Of a stretch of 64,000 nucleotides of DNA, positions 34,128-45,655 are shown piece after piece. Every line of letters begins with the position of its first letter. Position 1 is the stretch's first letter. Under the pieces are notes generated by a model, which was not told the DNA's origin, made no database searches, and worked only from the letters and a program-made list of their open reading frames with translations. Origin of the DNA: Anaspis maculata (taxonomy: Eukaryota > Arthropoda > Insecta > Coleoptera > Scraptiidae); assembly GCA_949128115.1 (NCBI GenBank), contig OX421964.1, forward strand, positions 18,190,892-18,254,891, given 5' to 3'. Position numbers and translations under genes: made by a program.

Positions 34128-37100
34128 ATAGAGAAATCGCCAAAGGTTCTCCAGGGTAAACCGTGAGTAAGAAAGCCTAATGATAATCATCGAAGCCGAT
34201 CTAGGGTATAGTGTACTAAGGTTTAGAAAGCTCATGAAGGGAATCTCTCAACTTGAAGTATCCAATGAGAAGTTCTCTAATAAATTTAAAGTTGACCAGA
34301 TAGTGAACAATTACCTGGAATCCTAGGTAGGGCAAAATCCTAGGTGCGATGAAATTCAAGACAAGAAAATTTTGGTCGAGTAGGACAGAATTCTACTTAT
34401 TCTAGCCAGATCAAAATCCTCGGTATAGAACGAAGTCTGAAGTAAGACAAAATTCAAAACAAGGAATGGTGGGCAGGAGGGCAGGATAGGGTAGAACACA
34501 ATCCTAGGCAAAGCACAATCCTAACTGATAAGAACAAAATTAGGGGGATCCTTAAACAATAGTTTACATGAAGCTAGCTGCAGTGAGCTTACAAAAAATA
34601 CTCTAAAGACACATGAAATCGAGCATCGAGCTCACCTGATAGAAGGAGAGGGTGAAAATTTGCCCGTGATCACCCTTTATGCAACTGAGGTTAACCAGCC
34701 TTGTGGGTGCAGCAATGTGGCGCAATAAAGAGCGCAGTAACAGCTCGCTACATGAACGTTTATTCGGAATGTTATACGACTGTGTCGTGGTGCACCACTT
34801 TTAATTTCTTCATGTACCATGCACAAATGTAAGAGTTTACTGTGTAGAGGCGATGTTTGAAAATCCATGGCATCACGTTTCGCAGATCGCCTATCACACC
34901 CGGAGAACTCAACATGCGGGAGATATCACACGCGAGCTCGGGCATTATGCCCCCTTCTGTGCCTCGTCGCCAGCAGTTTTCGCTCCGGACACGTTCGCGT
35001 GCAAGATTCGTTCCGAAATGTTACGTAACGCTTCAGTTCGCCCAGATTTGTTTCAGTCTTGTTCATGATTGTTCCCAATAAGTGATCACTGGTAGCCAGA
35101 CTCACGTGAGTTTGTCAATCGATCTTCAGGTTTGCCCAATTATTACTGTACCTATAGTGCGAGAGCTATGCGTCAAAATATGTTCCTGCCTTCCACTTTG
35201 TGATATGAGCACAAAATTTGGTACAAGCACTCTTCTAGGTACACCAAATGAAACAAGAGATGTTGTCCAGATCGACGTTTCGACAAATTAGCGCACTATG
35301 GCTGCCAAATTGTCCTTGGAGCTCCGATGGAATGTGAAGAATAGATGAGGATTGTGTGAGCCTACCCCAATCTGCCCATCATCGATTGCCCACCACTTTA
35401 CGGGGAGGTTTGCAAATTTCGTTAGTGACTACAACGAGAAGTTGTTCTCATAAGGTGTTTTATCATTTTCAATTTGGAGGACTGTAGGTAATAATGCTAG
35501 CAATGTATATGGCTCATCGTGTCCTTCCTACTTGAGTTTCGTATTTCTCAGTTCCAAGGAGCACAATAAACCATCACTTCTCTTGAAGGTGGCAACAATC
35601 GGTGGACGAAACCAAGTACAACATAGCAACTCTTTAAACATCGCTTAAGAGAGAATTTGACTGGGCACAGTTTTAAGTTTTGCATACTCAAGTTACTTTG
35701 ATGAGAGTATCACCATTTTCAAGGTCATTGCTAGGTTATTCCTGCACTATAGGCGATTGACCTTATTGGGGAAAATGGCCGTTTCGTCGAGGAAGTTTTA
35801 GGGAATTAATTTTTAGAACTGGTGTAAGTTGCCGTCCGGCAACGGCGGTGGTTACGTCAATTGGTGGCATGTCAAAACTGTCACTTTGCTATCTTGTGCA
35901 TTCCACTACAAGCAAACTTTCGTTCCTGTGAACCCTTGGGACCCCATAGGCTCGTTATTGGGCCCCATGTTGATGACCAGCGTCGTCGCAGACCTTTCTC
36001 TAAATCATCCATAGCTTCCGCCCAAGGAAGAGCAACAGACTCTGTCACACCCGCACGGAGGGAAACACACAAGCCCGTCGACCAGCCTGCCAGCCAATAA
36101 AAAATCACCTCGGGCTGGCCGTGCAGAGTCAACCACCACCTACCTTTTTTCCTCGCTTTTTTCTAAAGATTTCCTGCTTCGACTTCAGCTGGAGATCGGC
36201 ATTTTTCATTCTAACAAGCTCGCCGCAGCTACCTCTGTGTTCGCGACGTAAACGTTGTCTTTTTTTATTGCAATAATGTAGTGCATTGCTGGGGGCGTAG
36301 TCTTTCAGCTGCGCACCTCTGGAGCTAGATCTACTAAAAACCTGCTAAATCCGCTAACCATAACATGAAATAAGAGACACAAATGCAAACCCCTTTTTCA
36401 GATTATTTCTACTTGTCAAATTTCCATGTCAATATGTGGGTATTACAGGTATCCACTAGTGCCCACCTAGGCTACTAGACGTCGGAGTAGGTTTTCCTCG
36501 CAAAAACGTCCTCGACGATCAAGTAACGAGCTCTACACCAGGTGGCGTTTTTCTAATGTAAATCGCCTATATTGGATACGTCCTGAAAAAAAGTGAGCTT
36601 TGAGGTTCGTCGCCTGATCGCTTGTAGGAGTCTCTCAGGAAACTCAACAGAAAACTCCAATAGAACTCATATTTGCACTTTTTTATGATAATATGCAACC
36701 TTATACGTTGAAGTAATTAAAAAATCGGCTCAAAACACGCCAAGGAAGATTACTATAGCCACGAAGGGGCCAAACACTACGGAAGTTGCTCGGCGAAAAG
36801 ATGTAACGGAGGTACATAAAAAGCTCCGCGCAAGGCCGTTCCGCGGATTTCTTCTACGCATTGCCAGCAGCCGGCACACAATCGACACGAAACTTTTGTC
36901 GTATGCTCACCGACTGGCGGGGCACCAGCACACCGCAAGAAATGGAATTACGCGCGTTCTTGCTGCAACGCGTGACCTTAGACCTTGGTCCGTACGCGGA
37001 ACTTCAAGCTTCAGTTGAGATAGTGCAGCTGGTGGTGTGGCAAAGCAATATAATGAAGCCAAAGCTGACCCAGCCAGCAGCCGTACACACACCATCAACT

Positions 37101-37384
37101 CGGCAATAATACGAGCAGAGAGGCCCCGCTATTCGGCAATGATTGCAGTGCTAAGGACACTTCACCGCAGACTTTGCGGCCTTAATTATACGGTTTTTCT
37201 CAGTTCCACTCGTCCGATTTCAACACACGCACACAACCAAACAACACCAATTGTCGAAATAAGGTTATATTCTCGGTTATACGTTGGACAACGCCTCTAT
37301 TATTCAAAAATAATAAACAAATGTATATGCGAAGAAGTCAAACACTCAGAACATCTTATGATAGGTGGTTATTAGCAATTTTCC
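34128..37384. other. 3.3 kb of unassigned DNA
   Basis: 34310-34550 has a loose repeat around 'caaaatcctaggt'. 35820-36130 and 36780-37110 are GC-richer, with overlapping frames in more than one phase (for example 36861-37109 and 35861-36100) and a TATA-like 'acataaaaagc' near 36813. These could be LTR or promoter remnants, but I could not fit any to a family. Confidence 0.35.
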
Positions 37385-37840
37385 ATGGAAAGCTCTTGTG
37401 TTTCTAATTCTCATGTATACCTTATACGAAATCATACGAGTGAGTTAATTTCACGATGCGGTGGTGCATGGTCAATGAACGGGCGCTTTGTATTTCGGTA
37501 CAACTACGGGGTATACCTGGGATACTTCAGAACAGAAGGTATTGATCCTTATTGGCGTAATTCTTACGTACAAGATACAAACACAACAACGCATCTTTGT
37601 TTGGTGTCGTGTTTGGAGGCTGCTTTTATCGCCGGTTTTGATCGATTGTCTTTGAATGTCAGCGCTTGGTATTTTCGTTCCGAGTTCTCGTGTTCGTGTT
37701 TTCTTGTAGAAGTTATTGTGTCTAAGCATCAGAATTACAAAACTTCTCGGCTGGTATATGGAGGTATACGACGAGTATACCTTGGAGTGAATCAAGAGAA
37801 TACGAAACAAACCGCACCCATCATCAAGAGCGCAAAGTAG
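37385..37840 (+). CDS. Hypothetical 151-residue ORF
   Basis: The longest ATG-initiated frame in the window. It begins MESSCVSNSHVYLIRNHTSE, contains several Cys and aromatic residues (FRYNYGVYLGYF, AWYFRSEFSCSCF) and ends TAPIIKSAK. No signal peptide or domain is recognised. A 130-codon frame overlaps it on the minus strand (37472-37864), so base composition may explain both. Confidence 0.25.
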   Translation: MESSCVSNSHVYLIRNHTSELISRCGGAWSMNGRFVFRYNYGVYLGYFRTEGIDPYWRNSYVQDTNTTTHLCLVSCLEAAFIAGFDRLSLNVSAWYFRSEFSCSCFLVEVIVSKHQNYKTSRLVYGGIRRVYLGVNQENTKQTAPIIKSAK

Positions 37841-38094
37841 GAGTTCCACAGGCCAATGAATCAAACACCCACACGACGGGCAATTAAAACATTGACACTT
37901 CTAGACCGCTATAATACGCATGGCCTTAGGGGACGATTATGTTTTACAGCAGGGTTAATCGAAACTTCGTGTCGAGGAAGCACTTTTAACGACTTTTATC
38001 GAATTCTGAGTTTTGAAAAATTGATACTATATGTACTTATCTAATCATGTTGAATTGGGAATTTGCAATTTTTGATGCTCATTATATACCTATA

Positions 38095-39466
38095 GTCCAG
38101 GAGTTTTAGCTGTTGAAATCGCAAATAGTGAACAAAAATGATAACTAGCCGGATTTTTGTATATAAGCTCAGTTAAGCATGTAGTTCAACATAGTTAAAG
38201 TCCTCAAGAATCCGGTGTGAGCTTCGGCCGTTGTGGCCTCGAGAAGAACTTGAGGGTCAGTTTTTTGCGTATATCTCATAAACAATAGCACTTGGAAAAA
38301 AAGTTTTCATGAAGAAATTGTTGGAAATTTGTCTACAAGAAATATCCCACACATTTCATCGTCAATTATCTCCTTCTTCGTCAGAACACAAGAAAATAAA
38401 AATAGTCCAGATGCTCGATGCTGAAAACTGGTATGGACCTTGAGTTTCATGATGGCGGAGTGCCACTTTGTAGAGGTGTTGTTTGATCCACTATCTTTTG
38501 GTTGAAACTTGAAGCCATCAAGACGAACTATGCCGGCGGCATATACAGGGTGAAATAAAAATTAAAAGGTAAACATTTGTACCTCGAGAACCAAAATAGG
38601 TGAAGACATGTAAATCGCCGTAAATAATTCTGATTTCATGGTCATGAAGTCGTTGTAAACTTGAATTGAATATCTTGAGCCGTTCTTGGAATATCTTCAA
38701 AAGACCGAAGTTGTTACCAAAAAAAAAATATATATATATTTTCGTCTACTCATCAGAAAAAAAGTTGACTGTTTTTCCTAAAATTAGTTGGCCTAGAGAG
38801 GGTTTTTCACTGTAATTTCATTTTAAATGTAATTTATCATTGTTTCGATTCAAAACACCAAGTATCGATTCTGAAGAATTACTGATATACGAAAAACTAT
38901 TTTTTTTTTTCGTAACGACTTCAGTCTTCTGAAGATATTTCAGAAACGGCTCCACATATTTGATCCAAGTTTACGACGACTTCATGACCATGAAATTAGA
39001 AATATTTTTGGCGGTTTATATGTCTTCACCTATTTTGGTTCTTGAGGTACATTTCTTCAACTTCTTATTTTTATGTCACCTTGTATATGCCGCCGGCATA
39101 GTTGGTATTGGTGGCAGCAAGTTTCAATCAAAAGAGAATGGATCGAACAACACCTCTACCAAGTGGCACCCTGCCATCATGGAACTCAAGGTCCGTACAG
39201 TCTTCGGCATCGAGCATCTGGACTATTTAGCTTTTCTTGTGTTTTGACGAAGAAGGAGATGACTGACGATGAAATGTGTAAGGATCTTTCTTGTAGACAA
39301 GACAATTTTCAACAATTTTGCTCCAAGTGCTTTCCCTCCAAATGCCATCGTTTACACCGGATTCTTGAGGACTTTCACTATGTTGAACTACATGCTTAAC
39401 TGAGCTTATATACAAAAATCCGGCTTGTTATCATCTTTGTTCGCTATTTTTTTATAATTCCTGGAC
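38095..39466. mobile_element. Fold-back element B, copy 2 (1.37 kb)
   Basis: Ends gtccaggagttttag and ...ataattcctggac, TA-flanked (38093-38094 and 39467-39468). It is co-linear with the copy nested in A at 25250-26686, including inner element D (38546-39083, ends cagggtgaaataaaaat and ...ttatgtcaccttg). The 95-residue frame at 38960-39247 matches the one in copy 1, reflecting shared arm sequence. Confidence 0.9.
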
Positions 39467-39468
39467 TA

Positions 39469-39989
39469 CTAGTAGATTCTGGGATACAGACAAGTTAGTA
39501 CTCCATTTGAACAATTCCAAAAATTTTGGATTCTAATTTTTTCAATTTTTTTGGGGTCTACCAAAAATAGGTTATTCCGTAGTCATAATTGGGTGTCATT
39601 CTTGTAATTTTTATTGATATTTTTGATCATATGTTCTGGAAAATCGTCGTGAACTTTTTTAAATCTCAAATTTTTGTGATGGTAAGGAAAATAGTGTATA
39701 CAGCTCGTTGGAAATTGTTCTAATTGAACGAACATCCTCCACCGGGATGCATCTTGGCCTTCTTTTCGGGTGAGTCCTGACCTCTTGCTGCAGAGACTAA
39801 GCCTCGGAGATTACATGCTTGGGATAGATGATCGTTGTTAGCTTTGGAGTATGTTACCCCGTGTCGACGCCCGGCGGTCATTTACTCGGTGTAGTTTTTG
39901 AGAATAAATTTGTCACCCTTCAGTTTTGTGAAATTCAAAAATTTAGATACTCATCCCAAGTTGGACCTTATTGGGGGTGTGAGGGGAAG
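39469..39989. other. Unassigned; contains a dispersed repeat shared with 54215-54300
   Basis: About 39931-40015 (catcccaagttggaccttat, then ggggaagaactgttcatata) resembles 54225-54300 (catcctaatttggaccttat, then ggggaaaaactctccatagg). No gene is seen. Confidence 0.5.
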
Positions 39990-40023
39990 AACTGTTCATA
40001 TAAGGGGTTCAATTTTTTGATGC

Positions 40024-40115
40024 TAGGACAATTCTTCGCGAGGACAATTCTTTGCCGGACAATTCTTCGCGCAGACAATTCTTTGCCGGGCCATTCTTCG
40101 CAAGCATTGCGTCTG
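40024..40115. repeat. 16-bp tandem (gacaattcttcgcgag) at left edge of the minisatellite
   Basis: Five near-copies follow each other at 15-17-bp steps. A single inverted relative, 'gcgaaaaattgtccgg' (about 42980-42995), lies at the other end of the large array, so the array is bracketed by inverted short repeats. Confidence 0.75.
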
Positions 40116-40129
40116 CGCATGACCGGGCT

Positions 40130-42930
40130 TATTGGGGCTCTGAAGGACACTTCAAAATACAAAGCGACTCAGCAACACTTGGAATCCTACAATGTAGACA
40201 CAAGAGAAGATGGAGCTCTGAATATCACAACAGGACCTGGCAGGGCTCACTGGGGCCCTCAGTGATATTTAAGACACAAGGGGGGCTAACCGGGCGCGAA
40301 TAGCCACAATGTAGACACAAGGCTAGATAGGGCTTCGAATAACACAAAAAGGCATAGGGGGCTCAATGGGGCTTCAAACGACATTAAAAGACACAGGGTG
40401 CTTAGCAGGTCTAAACCACTACAATGTGGACAAAGAGAGGATAGGGCTGTGAATATCGCAAGAAGGGTTGATGGAGCTCACTTGGGCTCCAAATGACACT
40501 TAAGGGGGCCTATAGGGCTCCAGTCAACACATGACGACACACAGGAGCTGAATAGAGCTCCGAAGCAAAGACGAGGTTAAAAGGGGCTCAACAGGGCTAC
40601 AAATGACACATAAAGACACAGGGAGGCCCAATATGGCTCCGAGAAACCTGGAAAGGCACAAGCGAGTTTTTTAAGATGCCAGAAGTATCGAGAGGTCAGA
40701 AGGGGGCACCGGGGCTCCAAATGATAATTGTAGACACAAGGGGGCTCAGCAGAGTTTGAAGCGCTTCAATGTAAATACAAGGGAGGATAGGATTTTTATA
40801 ATTGCAAGAAGGCCTTGCGGGGCTCACTAGGGCTCCAAATGATACTTTGAGACACAAAAGGAGCTCAGGGGGCCCTGTAGAAATGCGACCAACACATAAA
40901 GACTCATAGGAGCTAACTAGAGCTTCGAAAACTAACACAATATGGAAAGGGGCTTAGCAGCAGGGCTAGAAATAAAACATGAAAACACCGGAGGGAGGGC
41001 ACATAGGGCTCTAAAAAATCTAATAAGGCACAAAGGAGCTATCTAAGATTCCAGAAACATCGAGAAATCAGGAGTGAGTCACCTGGTCTGTAAACAATAA
41101 TTGGAGACACAAGGGAGCTCAGTAGGGCTTGAAATGCTTCATTGTAGACACAAGAGAAAAGAGGCCCCTAAAAATCGGGCGCAAAGGCCTGGCGGGGCTC
41201 ACTGGGGCTCCAAATGACACTTGGGGACACGAGGAGGCCCCGTAGAACTCTTATCAACACATAGACTAACAGGAGCTAACCAGAGCTTGGAAAATTAACA
41301 CATTGTACAAAGAAGCTTAGCAGGACTACAAATAAAACATAAAGACACAGGAAGGCCACATGGGGCTCTAGAAAGCCTAATAAGGCAAAATGAAGCTTTT
41401 CAAGATTCCAGAAAGTTCGAGAAATAAGGAGGGGTTCACTTGGTCTGCAAACGTTAATTGAAGACACAAGGGGGCTCGATAGGACTCCAAACGATACATG
41501 AAGATACAAGAAAGCTCAGTAGGGCTTGAAACGCTTTATTGTAGACACAAGAAAGAAGAAGCCTCTAAAAATCGGACGACAGCCCAGCGGGGCTCACAGG
41601 GGCTCCAAATTACACTTGGAGACACGAGGGTGCGCCCCGTAGAACCTCGATCAATACATGAGGACTAACCGGGGCTAACTAGGGCTTGGAAAGCCAACAC
41701 ATTGTAGAAAGAGGCTCAGCTGGGCTACAATTGCAACATGAAGACATCAGGGGGCCACATATAGGGCTCTGAGAGACCTAAGAAGGTACAAAAGAAGTTT
41801 CTAAGGAGGAGCTTGTGGTGTGGTTAGTTAGCGCGTTCGACTACCACTCCAGAGGTCGCGGGTTCGATCTCCGCCGGGGACGGATTTTCGGCCTCGAAAA
41901 ACAAGCGTCTTGGTTTAGTTGGAATGCTTGCTAAATGCAAGACGCGCCGTGTGTCGCATAGCACGTAAAATACGAACGATGGTGCCGACCCCATGCGATG
42001 TTGGTGGTCGTTAAAAATCCCTACCCTGTGTTGGAACACTCAGGGGTTCGGCAAAATTTCCGGTATAGTGGAGGAAAGCATTCACCGGCGTCGGTGTTAG
42101 GCCTCGTTGCGGAAATAGGCCGACGTTAAATAAACGAATAATAAAAAAAAAAAGTTTCTAAGATTCCAGAAATATCAAATGATCAGAAAGGGGGCACTTG
42201 GGCTGCAAACGATAATTGGAGACACAATAGGCTCATTAGGGCCCCAAACGATACTTGAAGATACAAGGGGGGTCAGCAGAGCTTGAAATGCTCCGATGTA
42301 GACACAAGGGAGAATAGGCCTCTGAAGATTGCAAAAAGGCTTGACAAGGCTCACTAGGGCTCCAAATGGTACTCAAAGACACAAAGATGGGCCCTGTAGA
42401 ACTTCAACAACACATAATGACTGACAGGAGCTAACTGGAGCTTTGGAAATTAAAGCAATGCAAAATTGGCCCAGCAGGGCTACAAATGAGACATAAAGAC
42501 CCAGGGGGGCACATAGGGCTCCGAGAAACCTGAGAAGGCACAAGGGAGCTTCAGAAGAAAATTCGGAGAAATCAGAAGGGGGTCACCAAGGATGGCAACG
42601 ATGATGATTGACGACACAAGAGGGCTCACTAGGACTCCAGACGATATTTGAAGGTACAAAAGGGGAGCTTAACAGGGCTTGAAAGGCTTCAATGTAGACT
42701 TAAAACAGGATAGAGCTTTGAAAATCACAAGAAATCCTGCACAAGAGGACTCACAGGAGTTAACTATAGAGCTTTGAAAACTAATGTGAGGTACAAAGGA
42801 GCTCAGCAGGACTACAAATGTGACATAAGGACAAGGAGGCCTAATAGGGCTCTGAAGAACCGTCCAAGGCCTAAGGGCGAAGCAAATCTCCAGAAAATAT
42901 CAAGATACCCAAGGGGGTTCATCAAGATAC
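40130..42930. repeat. Higher-order minisatellite, orientation 2 (~365-400-bp period)
   Basis: The marker 'ggagctaactagagctt' or a close variant recurs at about 40538, 40909, 41273, 41671, 42427 and 42756. After subtracting the SINE insertion, the steps are 329-399 bp. Inside each period, ~55-bp sub-units share 'ggggctcactggggctccaa' and 'gagacacaagggg'. It is the same family as 28801-30430, but inverted. Frames here are not genes. Confidence 0.85.
41806..42151 (+). mobile_element. tRNA-headed SINE inserted in the minisatellite
   Basis: The head contains a pol III B-box match, ggttcgatctc (about 41861), downstream of an A-box-like 'tggttagttagcgcg'; the spacing and the 'gtcgcgggttcgatctccgc' T-arm are tRNA-like. 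A ~230-bp body follows, and the tail is aacgaataataaaaaaaaaaa. An 11-bp perfect target duplication, aagtttctaag, flanks it (41795-41805 and 42152-42162). The flanking array resumes in register. It is an L1-style retroposition product. The 71-codon minus-strand frame inside it is incidental. Confidence 0.9.
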
Positions 42931-42936
42931 CAAACG

Positions 42937-42982
42937 ATACGCGATTACTGTCCAAACGATACGCGATTACTCTCCACGCGAA
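42937..42982. repeat. 22-bp tandem duplication
   Basis: 'caaacgatacgcgattactgtc' is followed directly by a second copy ending 'ctctcc'. It lies at the end of the large minisatellite. Confidence 0.8.
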
Positions 42983-43013
42983 AAATTGTCCGGTCACCAA
43001 TTTTCCAGCTATA

Positions 43014-43423
43014 CAGGTGTCTCAAAACTCGCGCCTCAGAGAAATAGAAATTAATATATGGCAGTCGGATGTGTAGTACCTTGGATGGTATTCGAGAAAG
43101 ACAAGTCAAGTTGACCAACCAGAGACCTGCACCTTTGATGTGTGTTACCTTAATTTCAAGTTGCTAGGTTTTCAATAACTCACAGTGGGCCAAACATGTA
43201 ATTTATTGCATGCAAAATGACAGGCAGCTGGTATTTTTTTCGAAACTTAGCAACTTGTTAAATTTTGGAAACTTACCTCGAATTGAACCTACGGGATTGG
43301 TGAATTCAAAAGACTCATAGCTCCTTTATGCGAGCAGCATTAAAAAAAAACTCCGTTGTCTGAGGAATTATTGTCGTCGGTACATGTCAGTGCTTTCTGG
43401 GGCACGAGTTTTGGGACACCCTG
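43014..43423. mobile_element. Fold-back or MITE element I (410 bp)
   Basis: Ends caggtgtctcaaaactcg and ...gagttttgggacaccctg, with about 25-bp imperfect inverted repeats, TA-flanked (43012-43013 and 43424-43425). The interior is unique. Confidence 0.75.
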
Positions 43424-43425
43424 TA

Positions 43426-44520
43426 TATTTCTCAAGTCAAGACTTACAACAAATAAAAAATTCTGCCAAATTCACCGAAACCAGTGGAACCACTTTTTCA
43501 TAGTAAACGGGCGGGGTCCTTTAGAAAAAATATTTTTTGATCCAAGAAATGTTCTTATGATCAATCCATAGTACCTCTCTTGTAGCTTCTGAAGGAGTAA
43601 TAATAAACTGAGTAATAAATTTCTTTCAAGGAATACCCTCGCTCTAGTTGATTCGCAACGCCTCTATTCCACCAATCCAACTCTTTTCTCAAAGTTATAT
43701 TGATCAACACCAAAGCACAGATCGATGAATGCCATGAGTTATGAAAAAATAGAGATGAGATTTTTCGGTTACAATTTTGCGATTGCTCCAGAACTAAAAA
43801 CATTTGAAAATCAAGCCGAGTATCCTCTATTATATTTTTCTTGGAAAGAACATTTTTCACGAATGTTCAACACTGAAAATAACATCAAAATTATCTTCGA
43901 AAGCAAAAGAATTTTTCCCGAAAAACACAATATCCAGAAATCACTATTATTACCTTAGAAAACCGGTAAAAGCTCTGAATTGCTACCTTATACCTTTGTT
44001 GCTGATTTTGTCAATTTTGACATCCAGTTTTTACAATTTTTATAGTAAGTTCTTCCCTCTTTTCAACTATTCAGAATTTATTTATATGTTGATTTTATTG
44101 TAGCCCTCCTTGTACAAGCCCCGTTGATGCCAACCAGTTTGGCGAAACCGGTCGGCAACCCTTAAGAAAAATAAAATAATTAAAAACCTTGTATGGAAAG
44201 ACTTCAAGCTCAAATCAAATTTATACAACAACTACCTATCCCACTTCAAGATTATGGAGCCCTTCTACATTAAAAAATCTAAAAGATCATCCAAACATCA
44301 TAAAAGTTCTCAACTGCTCAAAATTGAAAATTGAACTATAAATCACTCAGCAAGTCGGTTTTCCCACACACGTCTAGCGACACTGCTCAAGAAAGGTCAA
44401 GATTAACATTTCCACACTGTCGCCAAAAGCTATTTATAGACGGAAAGCATTAAAACCTCAACGCATCTGGTGGAGCGAAAAAAATACTATAAAACCTGGT
44501 GGAAATTAAAAACAGTGATT
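43426..44520. other. Unassigned; hairpin motif at 44125-44160
   Basis: Mostly AT-rich with accidental frames. At 44125-44160 the sequence gatgccaaccagtttggcga followed by aaccggtcggc forms a short stem-loop of the kind seen in Penelope-type retroelement sequences, with an A/T-rich tail after it. No reverse transcriptase or endonuclease relic is seen. Confidence 0.35.
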
Positions 44521-44522
44521 TA

Positions 44523-44696
44523 TCAAAAATCACCATTTTCCATATCGAGATAATCCGACACAGTCGATAATTTGTAAAATTGCTGTAGCTTCTCCAATAA
44601 ATCTTTTTTGAGTTGATGGCCCCGAAGGACCTTGACATTTATATGCAAGTATTCAATAACTGTTATAAGTAAACAGAATGTGATTTTTTTCATCAT
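44523..44696 (-). CDS. Small secreted-peptide-like ORF (57 residues)
   Basis: Two consecutive ATGs (44694-44696 and 44691-44693), preceded in frame by a TAA, start MMKKITFCLLITVIEYLHIN, a short basic n-region plus hydrophobic core typical of a signal peptide. The rest (QLKKDLLEKLQQFYKL, then STVSDYLDMENGDF) reads as an amphipathic helix with an acidic tail, ending at TGA 44523-44525. No Cys in the predicted mature part. Upstream on the same strand lies TATA-like atacaaaatataaaa. No family is recognised. It could be a neuropeptide-like or secreted effector gene, a single exon of a larger gene, or chance. Confidence 0.35.
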   Translation of the reverse strand: MMKKITFCLLITVIEYLHINVKVLRGHQLKKDLLEKLQQFYKLSTVSDYLDMENGDF

Positions 44697-44699
44697 CAG

Positions 44700-45415
44700 T
44701 TTTTATATTTTGTATTTTTTCGCAAGGCCGCAGCATTGTCTAGCTGCAGCAAAACAAGATTAATTCTGAATTCTAGACATACAGCTTTGCCTGAAGCTTT
44801 GTTATCCGTGACTAGTGATCATTGATCAGTTTACCTGAGGAATTGTGAACTGTAAAATAACAATAGAAAACCTCGTTGGGACGGGCATAACAAAAACGAT
44901 TAGCGTTGATGATCGCGGTGTCAATCACGATAAAAAAATTACATATTGCCATGTCTAAATTCGCGCTTGTCCTGCAAAGCTCATTCTTATTCCAGGAGTG
45001 TGTAGTGTGCCGCTTGTAAGAACTCGCCGCGAGTTGAATCACCACAAAATCCGTCACTGCTTGATATTTATCTCAGTGCAGAAAACGATCGCAATTACTT
45101 GGAAAGCGACCCGCGATTTATTTTTCCGGCAAAATGTAAAAATCCGCATAAACGGCATTGTTCAGGCCTTTCGCTTACACGCAACTCTTTCTTTTTTTCG
45201 AGCATAAATCGTCAAATCCACCGCCATGCCATGCGTATTGAGATATCAAGATAAATTCGCCTTGTGTGCCTGTATGGATGCACGTTTCGCAACACAGGCA
45301 TGGGTACCTACTCACATACATACCAATAATTATGTTATAAATATCTAAGCTTATTAATATATGCAATTCCGCTTGTCATGCCCACATTTCGATAGCCGAG
45401 AAAATAATTAGTGAC
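44700..45415. other. Unique non-coding DNA
   Basis: Would include the upstream region of the small minus-strand ORF. The 81-codon minus-strand frame at 44812-45057 shows no family resemblance. Confidence 0.4.
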
Positions 45416-45655
45416 ATGTGGAATAGCTTATTATCACACTATAAATTATGGCCGGTAATTACCGGCTTTGCATTTGCGCTATTCAACGCCGCGGTATGCA
45501 ATAGTACACCTAAATTTAATTACTCTCTGGATATGATAAAGAGAAATCGGATTTTCTTCGGCGGAGTTGTGAGTAGTATATCGGGTGATGAAAAAAAGGA
45601 TAAGTGCAGCAAAGCAAGTGCAGTAGCAGTCTGTAGCAAATTATTAATAATTTAA
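45416..45655 (+). CDS. Hypothetical 79-residue ORF with possible signal peptide
   Basis: ATG start; residues 12-28 (LWPVITGFAFALFNAAVC) form a hydrophobic stretch with a plausible signal cleavage after AAVC or before it. The rest is short and Lys/Ser-rich with two Cys (KDKCSKASAVAVCSK). The underlying DNA is also rich in palindromic TAAT words (ccggtaattaccgg), so it could be enhancer sequence rather than coding. Confidence 0.2.
   Translation: MWNSLLSHYKLWPVITGFAFALFNAAVCNSTPKFNYSLDMIKRNRIFFGGVVSSISGDEKKDKCSKASAVAVCSKLLII

Noticed and set aside
35829..36130. Retroelement gag or pol fragment
   Set aside because: Frames in three phases on both strands are GC-driven; no recognisable motif could be matched.
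38960..39247. Conserved 95-residue protein (also at 25531-25818)
   Set aside because: The frame is shared because both are copies of fold-back B; it also appears mirrored in the opposite arm with changes, and has no coding signature.
39828..40265. 145-codon open frame
   Set aside because: It runs from unique DNA through the 16-bp tandem into the minisatellite, with no conserved domain.
41820..41890. Functional tRNA gene
   Set aside because: B-box and T-arm-like sequence are present, but the cloverleaf is incomplete and the sequence continues into a SINE body with an A-rich tail and target duplication.
41824..42039. 71-residue minus-strand ORF
   Set aside because: Falls within the SINE body.
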